A stretch of DNA of 64,000 bases. Source: Lasiodiplodia sp. COLG20 (taxonomy: Eukaryota > Ascomycota > Dothideomycetes > Botryosphaeriales > Botryosphaeriaceae). The translations under genes and the position numbers were made by a program. Location: positions 3,410,001 to 3,474,000 of the forward strand of contig VNWV01000002.1 in NCBI GenBank assembly GCA_009801085.1, in the 5' to 3' direction. Under the pieces are notes generated by a model. The model did not search any database, was not told where the DNA came from, and saw only the letters and a program-made list of their open reading frames with translations. Positions 1-10,595 of the stretch are shown here, piece by piece (the first letter of the stretch is position 1; each line of letters opens with the position of its first letter).

Positions 1-443
1 GGAAGGCAGAAAGGAGGACTGTTCGAAGGTCAAGCACAATCTCTTCGAGTCAAGTGGGTCCCAAAAGACGAGGTAAGGAACATCGATATAATGTGCACAG
101 TCAGTCAGACCGATTATCGCGCACTTCCGGATCACGGGTTGCTTCGGGTGTGCGATTGCCGCATTGGTTTCGTGGCGCTACTACCCGTTTTAGTCCACGC
201 CTCGACTACGCGCCGCGCTGACCACCACCATCTGCAGCCACGTTCTGATGAGCTATATCACATCAGCAGATATTCGTACCGTTGTTGATATATTGCGCGA
301 GCGCTATATTCTTTGGGCGAGCGCCTTCGGATGATTTGGGTCCCACACAAACATACCACAATCACATGTCCATTCGCCGCGCTACTACTGCTCCGACGGG
401 AATTCCCTTCGTTTTTGTGGCTCAAAGCCTTCTTCTTGTCCTC
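1..443. other. Upstream region of the first gene
   Basis: I see no separate gene here. The frame of the first exon downstream stays open back to about position 282, so the true 5' end of that gene could include part of this stretch. Confidence 0.4.
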
Positions 444-3400
444 ATGCTTCCGTCAATGATGGGCCGCGGATCTCTCGTGAGTCTGCATCAGCAGTTGTGT
501 CTGCGCTTCGAGAACATCACCCAGCGAAGTGCCGTGAATATCAACAGTGAGCAGTTGGGGAAACTTGATGACTCGTTTTCGAGGTTTAAGATCTGGGGCG
601 AGCAGATCGGCGTTGGTGACGGGGCGTTAGATCTACTAGAGAGGTTTGGAAACGGGTACAAAAGCAGCATTATCAAGTCGTTTGATGGCATATACATCAG
701 ACTCAGGGTAATCGGAAACCTTATGAAAGAGGGTGAGACGGCAAACTCAGAAAGGTACGTATGCCGATTATTCACGTCGGTCGTGTTCTTACATCAAAAC
801 GCAGAGACGACGAAGCCGACGCAACTGTCAATCGTATCACAAAGGATATGGAATCGCTGGAAGATCAAGTCGCCGACATCCAGTCTTTTCTCGAAAGGTT
901 ATCTGCACGAGACTCAATCCCTGAGTTGCGGAAAGCCTCATCGACTCTTGATCCCGACGGCCCCCAGATGCGATATGTCTCCAACAGCACTAATTTGACG
1001 ACCGCTACCGACTCAACGGGCGGTTCATCCGGCCCCGTTGCACCTAAAACACCCCGAAACAATACTATCGCGAGTCCTATAGATAGAAAAGCCCTTCGAG
1101 TTCCAACTGATACCACGACCACTTCTTCAAACAAGACGCGCGACGCCTCGGAATGGGAAGAAGAGTGGGACCGCGAGTTCCGCATTGCGGCTATATCAGC
1201 CACTGAATCCCAGGCCAGCTTTACCATGGCCAGCGATGACGAGAACAACGGCAATGACAAGTCCACCGCAGCCTTCGCAAGTCGCAAGCCGGACAGGTCA
1301 TCTAAGGCCGCAGTAGACAAAGATGTGGCGCGCCCTCACCCAGCTAATACCACATGGATGGAGGACACGTCGTCGACATTCAAGGGAGAAGAGTCAGAAG
1401 AGCTGGCGAAAACGAAGACGCGGCAACCGCCAGCGCCCGCCGAGAGGACCAGCCGCGAGCAGGACGATGAGATATTTCGTAAACACGTCAGCTCGCGAAT
1501 GCGACTCTTGGAGAGGCAGAACAGGAGTCTAGCGCGGAAGATATGGGAGCTTCAAGGAGGCGGAGTAAGCGAGGATGACCAGAAGGTCATCATCGAGCGA
1601 TTTGTAAAGACGAAAGAGGAGGAAGCGGCACGAGAGAGGTTGATCAGGGAGGCGGCCGTCGAAGAATACAAAGAGCAATTACATGTGGAGAGAGTGAAGG
1701 ATCAGGAGCGCCGGAACATGCTAATGCATGAAGCAAGGCTGATCGAGGATCGCGCGCAACGGCAAATGACGGACATCTACCAGCAAACCGGCCTACAGAT
1801 CCGCGAGGCTGACCAACGCCACCGCGACGAGGTATTCCAAATCCAGCAGCATTTCACTTCGGAGCTTCTCGTCATCGAAAGAAGGATACAAGAACAGATC
1901 TCAGCGAAAGTATGGAGCGCATCTACCAGGCAAGCAGAAGATCAGGGAGATAAGGGAAAAGGTCGTCGCATATCATTCGGGCGACGACAGACGAGTACGG
2001 AGCAACCAGACGAACAAAATCCAGCAACATGGAGGAAAGCTAGCCTTCAAACCCCGTTACGCAAGATGAGCGGATGCCCAGAGACAGCGAGCCAACACTC
2101 AGACGCGTCACAGATAAGGCATGAAGCCCCTTTGTCCACATATTTTGCGACGGATATCCAGAACGTCCACCCAGCAGAGCGGCAGCAGTCTGCAGACTAC
2201 AGGCCGATCGCGGGACTTGCACCCTCGGAGTATAGATACGTTGCCGAAAACACTTCAGATACACCAAAGGACCATGCGAAGCAACGATCTTCCACCGCGA
2301 GCAGGTTTCGCCGCTTAGCAAGAGCTCTGCGGCTAAGAACCGTAGACCAGAACGACATCAACGTTGTCAAGGTTTCCAGACGCGGGACAGACAAAGCTGA
2401 AGCTGGGAAAAGCCGGCGTGTATCGAAGGGAAGCTTCCTATCTCGGCGCCGGCACACATCAACAAAAAATGCACAGCCAGAGCACCGGACAAGTTTCTAC
2501 GCCGATATACCCAGCCCTATTCCTGAGCAGCCCGCAGACATTCAGCCAACGGCTACCCGAACACCCTCAGTCCCCCTCTCATACCGTCCAATTGCGCACC
2601 AAGCGGCATCTCCACCGCAACAACCCTTACCACACCGCCCAACCTCCTCCCAGTCAGTACGCACACCACCCCGTCATCCACCATTCGCATTCCAACTTAA
2701 CTTCCCTTTCGGCATGAGAGAGAGTGCAGAACGGACGCGCCCACACCTGCCGCACCCGCCGCCACCGCAACCACCGTCCTCTCAACAGTCAGCCAAAACC
2801 ACCAAGATACACAGAGACCAAATGTCTCCGGACACATTGACGTACTACGGGGTGCCCTGGGAGTGGGATAGGGTGAGTCCTCTCATTACTACGACTTCTG
2901 CCGCCTGCGCTACTGGAGAACAACACAAACAACACCTCAAACATCAACGCCTTCGCCATCTTCGTCACTCGTTCAGCAGTTTCCACCCCAGCGACCACCC
3001 ACACACCCCTACCCCAGCCTCAAGACACATCAAAGAAGGCCACGGCCGCAAATACAAGCGCCGCTTTTCCTCTCCCTTCTCCGCCTCCTCCTCCTTCTCC
3101 CCCGCACAATCCCCCACCAGCAGCAAGCACACAGACAAATACTGGCCCGCGCTCCCGCACCTGCCCCTACCTCCTCCCCCTGCTTCTCCAACTCCTTCCC
3201 TCCACCCTCCTCTCTACCCTTCATCCCCTCCACCCCCTCCTTCCTCCCCTCCTCCTCATCCTCCTTTCGCTTCCTCTCCCCCCTTCCTCCCCTCTTCCCC
3301 TCCACCCCCTCCGCCCCCTCTCGTCCCTCGCCCTCGCCCTCGCGCAAACACTACTACCAATTAAAGCAACCAAAAAAAACTACATTCCAAAAAAAAACTA

Positions 3401-3804
3401 ACGTGCGCTCCCATTTTTCCACGGGGCGCCGCAAACGCTAGACCGAAAGGGATACCGTCGTCGTGCTGAAGGCGCTCGAGCCGTGGGAGACGGCCATTCT
3501 CCTCGAACACACGCGGTGCGGGCGCCTGGGTCGGAGTGGTAGTGGCGCACAGTCTCCGCGGGAGAAGGGGGTGATGGGGAGAGATATGGGGGTTGAGGGG
3601 CGCGGGGGTGGTGATGGTGGTGGGGAAGAGGGTAGAGGTGATGGCGATGGTGGTGACGCGGAGGGAGAAAGAGGGGACGGTGATGATGGTGATGGGAAAC
3701 GGGACGAAGAAGCACGAGTGTGCCAGAATGAAGTGATGAGTCAGGTCTTGGAGGAGGGAGTAGGGAATGCGAAACAAGTCGAGGAGGGTGAAGGGGGAAA
3801 ATGA
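444..3804 (+). CDS. Coiled-coil protein of unknown function with YG-PWEWD motif
   Basis: Three exons are proposed: 444..754, 805..2872 and 3442..3804 (913 aa). The first intron is GTACGT..GCAG and keeps frame. The second uses GTGAGT at 2873 and CTAG at 3440, with a CTAAC branch site near 3397; it is phase 0 on both sides and joins YGVPWEWDR to an exon reading TERDTVVVLKALEPWETAILLEHTR in register. From memory, many fungal proteins of unknown function carry a YG(I/V)PWEWD block followed by such a V(I)xK..EHTR segment, which supports the join. The N-terminal 100 residues (FKIWGEQIGVGDGALDLLERF) resemble the N-terminal domain common to fungal STAND and zinc-finger proteins. The middle (about residues 300-480) is charged, heptad-like coiled coil, followed by a disordered Pro/Ser/Arg-rich region. 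The start at ATG 444 is a guess; 456 and 459 are alternatives. If the second intron is retained, translation ends at 3364 in a Pro-rich tail. No function is known. Confidence 0.7.
3060..3345 (+). repeat. Long C/T-rich low-complexity tract inside an intron
   Basis: Nearly 300 bases are mostly C and T on the plus strand, densest from about 3160 to 3335. They lie inside the proposed 569-nt intron of the first gene. The tract happens to be open in the upstream frame and would encode a Pro/Ser tail if retained. Confidence 0.75.
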
Positions 3805-5678
3805 AAGACTAGGTCTTGAGCTTGCTGTTGCGTGATTGGATGGGTTCACATTGTTTATGGTCGCGGTCTCGATGTATGTGCAGTCAGCTTGTTTTGGGCT
3901 GATTGTCCGTATATCCGGTTCAGCTGCATCTAACGGCTCATTACCCTAGAGGCCTTAACCCATTTTTATTCTAGTTCTACGATGCTGGTTGCGGCTGCAT
4001 CTGGCAATCGAATCATGTTTTGGTTCCTCCGGGTAGAGATGTATTTGTTAGTAAACTCACTAGCTAATATTTCCTCGAGAGTAAACATGTGGAATGCGTG
4101 CTCAAATTTTGTAGCTATCACTGACGGCTCACCATTACTGTAGTAACGATTTCATTTTCCCTTTCTTCCCGTCACCGACTGTCTATACGCTCTTTGATCT
4201 CGATCTCAACGAGGATGCCCATTTGAGCGTCCGCTTATCAGACCAGCATGCGAATAAGTGAGGGGCGGATCAGAAGCTGCAGTCGAGCTTGGCTCCTGGC
4301 AGGAGCCATCACCCTGCATAGGATCAATAGATGCCTGACAATCTTTAGGAAGGACTGTAAGCCAAACAACACCACACATCCGTGGGGTCGATATGAATGC
4401 CCGCGCATCTGATACGACATGTCCGTCGGACGTGTCACCACATACAGATATTTTTTATCACGTAAAGTTTTCAAAGCCTGTGTGACGAACCATGAAAGCA
4501 CTTCTGATTCGTGGAATGTCAATCCTGGGCACGTTAAGGAACAAGTGCCTTCTACCAAGGTTCGTAGACGCAGGGCAACGCAAGCGATTAATCGTCTTTC
4601 TGTTTGAAACAGCAAAATGCGTGATGAGATCTCCGGAACTTAGAGCGGACTCCCTTTTGGAAGCTTTCCTGGCATGCTTTTAAAGAGACTGGCCACTAAG
4701 TCCTGTCATCTTGAGCTTGAATTGGCTGTTCGATAGGACAAGCTGGCGGTACTGCAGTTGTCGGTCTGCTCGGCATTGCCTATGTGGGATTCAACTGTGC
4801 TTTGCGAGAAGTTGTCTTATCTACACGTCCATGGAGGGAATATAGATAAGGCTGAACAAAGAACAACCCACGAGTCCCTTGATAGAGCTGCATATGCAGG
4901 TAGCTTACACCACAACGGCTTGCATCGGCGATGCATGAGGAATGCAATGCCTGAAGAAAATTCCAACGAGGGCGGTTGGAATGCTATATGTGGGCCTTCC
5001 GTAGCACGCAGAAACAACGTCTTGGGCAACCCGGCCCAGCAGACTGGGATATTTGTGGAAAGCCGGCTCGCCACACCTTATCCGGCGCGACGAATAGGAG
5101 ACGTTCCGTGCCTGGCTAGGACTGACTCCGAAAATGGGGATTCTTCCATTCCGCGCCGTTATCTCTTTTGGCCGACCAGGGCTTGGATGCATTACCCTGC
5201 CAATGGTGGTGGAGAAAAGAAGTTGGTCTCCCAGAAGCAAGGAGACGGCGCACTTTCTTGGGACGACGCGAGCATGGGGTGACAGTCGATCTGGTATGGC
5301 AGGCTATTGGTTCAGAGAGGTACATGATACTGGTCGCGATGCATCATGAAGCTGTTACCGGCGGTGGATGAGAACTGCGGCCAGTTGCTCGGTGACATGA
5401 GGATAGCAGCGCAGCTTACCATTCTTGGCGGCATACCGGGTTTGGTGGTGCAATGCTTGGCATACATGTTGTGGTGTGAGAGGGTTCAAGATGGGGCGCT
5501 GTCCCTGTGACTTTGCTACAATGTCGCAGTCCGACTCCCTGCGCGCCGGCTGGATTGTTGTTTCGTTTTCGTCTCCACTGCTTGTCGTTGATGCAGCTCA
5601 GCTGTGCTCATCCAGCAGGTCCTGGTAGCCTCAATAAGCACTATTGTTCACGGTGATCTGTGTGCAGTAGTCGTGACA
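3805..5678. other. Gene-poor spacer, possibly with decayed coding sequence
   Basis: No gene can be supported. A 175-codon open frame at 4758-5282 has no recognisable motif and overlaps open frames on the other strand. A short hydrophobic frame at about 4735-4855 looks membrane-like but ends after some 40 codons. This may be relic sequence. Confidence 0.4.
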
Positions 5679-6859
5679 ATGAGCGCCCGAAAGCCCATCG
5701 ATATTTTGATCTTTGGCACCGGTGGTGAGCAATAGTTGGCCATATTCTCAAAGCAATTCTAATAGAAAAACAGCTGTGGGGTCCACAATTGGCTGGAGGC
5801 TGGCCCAGAATGCGAATGCTAGGCTCTCTGTCGTCTGCCGGTCTAACTACGACGCGGTTAAGCAAAAAGGAATCCACTTGACGACCAAGATGTGGGGCGA
5901 CGGCACATTCATTCCTTACCGTGTCGTCCGGTCCCCACGTGAGGCGTCTGATATGTCATTTGACTACGTGGTCTGTGCCAACAAAGTCACTCCGTCCGAT
6001 GGTCTTTCGTTCATCAAGGAACTGGCGCCAGCGGTGTCAGAGAGGACTTCGTTGGTTTCGGCACAGAACGGCGTGGGTGTTGAGGCACCGTTGCGCCAAG
6101 CCTTTCGCAACAACACGATTCTATCTGCTGTATGCTACATCAGCTGTCTACAGCCGGCCCCTGGTATTATTCAGCAGGTCTCCAACATCCGTCCACATGC
6201 CTTACACATTGGCACATACGACCCGCGAAAGGATGGAGGCCTCGATGAGGCCAGGCTAAAGAAGTTTGTGGCGCTGGATGACAGATTCAAGCAGATCGGT
6301 GACGCGCAAGTAGAGCGGTGGACAAAGCAGTTATTCAATGGAGCGTGGAATCCGATGTCGGCAATCTCCGGACTGGAAACGCACCCGCTTCTTGAGTCAC
6401 CATACCTACAGACTGTGCAGCAACTGGCGAAGGAGATGTACGAGGTTGCGGTGAAGCAGGGCATCTCACTAGCGAGCGACCTTCCGGCTAAGACGATAGA
6501 GTTTGCTAGAAACAACCCTTCGTTAGCGCCCTCCATGTTGCAAGATGCGCGGATGAATAGGCCAATGGAGGTCGAGTCCTTGTGCGGTAAGATGATCTCC
6601 TCTTCCTTAAAATCACCAGCCTAACGTGCTTCCAGGGAACGTCTGCAGGCAGGCAGACCAGATCGGTGTCCCGGTGCCAACGATTAAGCTGGTCTACCAC
6701 ACGCTGCTAGGGATGAACAGCCAAATGCTTGAGTCGGCTCAGCCTTTGCCGGCGCGGACATTGCCGGGGGTCAGGCATGAGGGCAGTGTTCCGCAGAGTG
6801 TTAGGCGCCGGGACAAGGAGTCGGGCCTTCGAAGAGAACTTGAAGCGGCGGCATGCTAG
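5679..6859 (+). CDS. Ketopantoate reductase (ApbA/PanE) family protein
   Basis: Three exons, 5679..5724, 5774..6586 and 6636..6859, give 360 aa. The ATG at 5679 is required because the Rossmann dinucleotide loop is split by intron 1: residues 13-18 read GTGAVG. The conserved block WTKQLFNGAWNP supplies K200, N204 and N208, spaced exactly like the catalytic and substrate residues K176, N180 and N184 of E. coli PanE. The RPMEVE segment near the second intron matches the region of PanE E256. Family members use NADPH to reduce 2-oxo acids; PanE makes pantoate for coenzyme A, while relatives act as D-2-hydroxyacid dehydrogenases. The C-terminal tail of about 45 residues after the fold is basic. 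The neighbour on the other strand is an A-T-TE synthetase, a class that often uses 2-oxo acids, so a role in that pathway is possible. Pantothenate synthesis is the alternative. Confidence 0.9.
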
Positions 6860-7506
6860 CGTTGCGTTGACGGGGCCTTGAGGGCTGACCGACTTTCTTT
6901 TCGGTGATAGAAGTTTCATTTCGGGTTTCAGCAGGGCCTATGGTCTGCTTTTTTGCTCTTTTGTGTCTTTCCTTGAGGGAACGCAATACTGCAGTGTCCT
7001 GCGCGCTGCAGGCATCGCGTGGGGGTATTGCAGAAGCAGGGTAATTTCATAGTAATGCTAAGCTAAAGAAGTCAAGAGATTTTGCGCGGGATCATGTTGT
7101 ACAAAAGGAAATGAGGCTGGAAGTTGCGATGCAATACGACGCGTCGTGGCGCGCTTCGGATCAATAGCGTTGTTGCCTTTGCGGACTACGACTTACGTCA
7201 TACTTACTAGTTGCGCATCATTTACCCGTCCCCTTCTCGGTGAAGACCACCAGCCTTGCCACCCCGAAACCATCCAACGTCTCCAAGCTACGACTTCTCA
7301 CTAGCGCGTGTAACTAACAGTTTTTGCACTTCATTACGGTCCATTCAGCTCAACCAACCACTCTTCATTCTGACGAAAACTAAGGCAGAGATACCTCTCT
7401 ATAACACCAATTCCAACCCTACTACGCCAGAGATCATGAACGAAACCGAAATTAAAAGAGCAGAAAAAGAAGGATGAAAACACTGCCAGTCCAAGCTTGC
7501 TTTCCA
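6860..7506. other. Convergent intergenic spacer
   Basis: This spacer lies between two convergent genes. No coding signal was seen. The part nearest the synthetase gene (about 7256-7477) is open in one frame but has no motif, and is more likely the 3' UTR. Confidence 0.5.
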
Positions 7507-10500
7507 TCACACACCTCGCACCTCCAGCGCCTTGTTCAACGCGACCTGGAAAATGTCAATGTTCTCCGGCCTCAGAATGGTAAAGTGCGTCCCCTGAACG
7601 CGGTGGTACCGTAACGGCCCTTCCGAGGCTTCGCAGTCAACGTCGCTTTGCTTCGCCCCTGTCACGTGGTTCTTCCACTTTGCTAGCCAGTCATGCCGCC
7701 ATTGCTCATCCGAACACTTGTACTGCGGCAATGGAGGCACCCAGAAGAGATCATACTTCGATACCTTCCCGCGTGGCACGTACGACCGCGTGATCTCCTG
7801 CATGTTCTTGTTGATCCGCTGCCACGTTTCCACCTTTGGAATCGTCAGATCAATGTTTTCCAGCGTCCCGTCGGGGAACCGTGCGAAGATTGCCTGCGTG
7901 AATTGGTCGTCTGGAATGTCGTCCATCTCCTCCTCCCATCTCAGCGCAGTCTCAAGATCTAGGATCTGGAAGAAGTGCAGCAAGTCGATGATAAAGTTCC
8001 GCTGCTTTTCGCGCACCTGGATCCGGGTCAGGTCGGCAGGGTTGTCGATGCCGCCGCAGAATGCAACTTGTTCGCCTGCAGCTTCAAGTCTTTTGCCCAA
8101 CTCAAACGCAAGCATTCCGCCGAAGCACAATCCCAGAAGCGAATATGGCCCTTTTGGTTGGTGCCGTTTGATGCCATCCATGTAAACGTCCAGCATCTCA
8201 TCTATTGTTTCGAATGGAGTCTCGTTCTTGTGGAACCCGCGCACGCGAAGCGCAAGGATGGGACGGTCCGGAATGTACTTTAGCAACCCAAGCCAGGTCA
8301 GGAACTCACCCCCTCCTGGATGGCACAGGATGAGCGGACACTTCGAGCCTGAAGCAACGAGTGGCACGATGGGATCATATTCGGTTGTTGTGGTGCCCAA
8401 AGAAAGAAGCATCATGTCAAGGTCGCCAATCGTCCGGCAAGAAAGGAGAAGAGCCATGGAAATCGGATCTTCACATTCGAGAATCTTCTCGAGTGATGAT
8501 TTGACGCGGAGATACCCGAGACTGTCGATGTTCAGATCTGCAATTGGCATGTCGAGGTGCAAATCTGAGGGCTTCAGTCCAGTCTCGTCACACAGAACGC
8601 CTGCCAAAATCTTTTGCAGTGGCGTACTTAACTCGGCGCCTCGAGTGGAGTCAGACCGAGGTGCACGCTCTGCCAGCTTGAACTGGTCAAAGTGACCGGC
8701 TTGAAATGACTTCTTCAGCTTTGCGCGAGACAATTTTCCGATTGTGGACTTGGGTAGCTTCTGCTTCGGCAGAGGAATGACCTCTACAGGACGCTTACGG
8801 CAGAAGCGAATACAAGCCTCTTTGATTTGAGTAACGGTCTCTCGAAGTGCGGGCGAATCATCCACGGCGTCGTTAATCGGGTTGAAGAGGATGACAATAT
8901 CCTCGCTATCGGCTTTGGCATCCTGAACCCAGATCGAAAAAGATGCGGTATAGCTCTTGGTGAGGCCAGGGATGTTTGTAGACTCGATTGCATGTTCCAG
9001 TTCGAAAGAGGAGTATTTCTGGCCGTTGATGACGAGAATCTCCTTGGAGCGGCCGACGATGCACAGATTTCCTTGGTCGTCAAGCATTCCGAGATCGCCC
9101 GTGTCGAACCAACCGTCCTTCGTCTTGCAAGCGCTCGTGGCCACCTCGTTGTTGTAGTATCGCTGAAATATGAGCGCTCCTCGTATGTGGATGGAACCTG
9201 TTTCTCCCCGCCGGACATGTTTGCCATTCCCATCTACAAGACGGAGCTCATGTTGTGGCAAATGTTTTCCGGCAGAAGCGAAAAGGTATTTTCGCTTCAC
9301 GTCGTATGTTGGGGACTCCAGGTTGTAGAAGACCGCCGAACAAGTCTGTAATTTTCTTAGTTCTTTCGTTCACATGCACGCCACTGAAAGGACACTGCTT
9401 ACCTCACTCAAGCCGTAGCTCGCCTTGATGCTGCACTTTCGTGCGCCATAGTCCGTCAGCACCCTCTCTGCTGCGTCTAACGTAGCTGTCTTGTTCGCTT
9501 CACCACCGCACATTATCACGCGGAGCTCACTGAAGTCTAGCTTCATGCTCTTCCTCTCGAATTCATCCACCTCGTTAATAGCACGCGTTGCAGCGGCGAC
9601 GAAGAAATTCGGGGCAAAGGTATAAGCAATGCGATGATCGCTAAGCACCTTCCAGAATCGAACAGGCTTCCTCACGAAATCAATCGCTGGAACCATGACC
9701 TGGTTTGCACCTGCGTACAAGGCATGCAAGTGGTTTTCGCAAAGCGCAGCACTATGGTCAAAGCCTGCGCGATACTTGTTAGTCGAGCTCATCCTGGAAT
9801 ATCTGTCTCGGTACGGTGACTTACTGACCCAAGACATAAATGTCTGGGTTGAATCGGTGCAATGGAAAGCACTTTTCAGCTTGCTGGAACACACAAGCTG
9901 CGTATGCGTGTACTCGACGCCCTTTGCGAATCCAGTACTTCCGCTAGTGAACAAGACCGTTGCGAGCTCATCCTCACGGCCCCGCCCTTCATCAACGACT
10001 TGCATATCAAATCTCTCTTCCACCTTAGTTGTAATGATCGACTGCACAGTAATTGTGGTGATTAATGCAATCGGTCTGAAGAGTCGGCTAAGCTGTTTCG
10101 TGGTGAGAACTGTTGGACCGTCGAAGAGATGGTTGAGATTGTCGAGTTCTCCGGCGAGCGTCACTTCATTGCTGGATAACGGGGAAAGGAGAGCAGGCAC
10201 GCCGCCTGCCGCCACAACCGACCAGAACCACACAACATTATCGCGGTGTGTATTGAAGTACAGAACGATGGGTTTGTGTGGTGTGACGGCACCGTGCGCC
10301 CGAAGTTTGGCTGCGTTCGTCTGATTCTGTTAGTACCTTTCAACTACTCTCCAGTATGCAGCCCACTTACCGTCACTTCCCTCAAGAGCTCTGCATAAGT
10401 AACGAAATCAGACTTCTGATTCCATCCTTGATCCTTGAATGCAATGCCGTGGTTCGGCCATAGCCTCGCGGCTCTCTCCAGCAGACCAAGCAGGGTCTTT

Positions 10501-10595
10501 GGATCCTCGCCGAGGTTCCTTGCCGCCCCAACCTTGGTATCCCGGAAGGTAGGTGCAAGGTATGAGTAGAGTTGAAAGAGCAGTGAGGTAAGCAT
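7507..10595 (-). CDS. NRPS-like synthetase, adenylation-thiolation-thioesterase (A-T-TE)
   Basis: The coding sequence is complement(7507..9345, 9403..9764, 9825..10320, 10371..10595), 973 aa. All junctions keep frame; the 60-nt intron 9765..9824 is itself stop-free, but removing it restores WVSFDHSAALC. Adenylation motifs are A3 (LFTSGSTGFAKG), A5 (YGLSE), A7 (TGDL) and A10 (PKSTIGKL). The carrier domain has IDSLGY with the phosphopantetheine serine at residue 636. The thioesterase reads GLCFGG with Cys768 where Ser is usual, and Asp795 (GGIDNP) and His948 (GTHFTIL) complete a triad. There is no condensation domain. Known fungal A-T-TE enzymes dimerise aryl 2-oxo acids into quinones, furanones or dioxolanones (atromentin, aspulvinone and phenguignardic acid types). 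The substrate cannot be read here. ATG 10595 is the first in-frame ATG of exon 1; the frame continues open a few codons further upstream. Confidence 0.92.

Noticed and set aside
3361..3849. 162-codon open frame on the minus strand
   Set aside because: Lies opposite the proposed third exon of the first gene. Its His/Pro-rich sequence is the complement of the G-rich exon.
4758..5282. 174-codon open frame on the plus strand
   Set aside because: No domain, no plausible start context, and equally long frames on the other strand. I could not support it as a gene.
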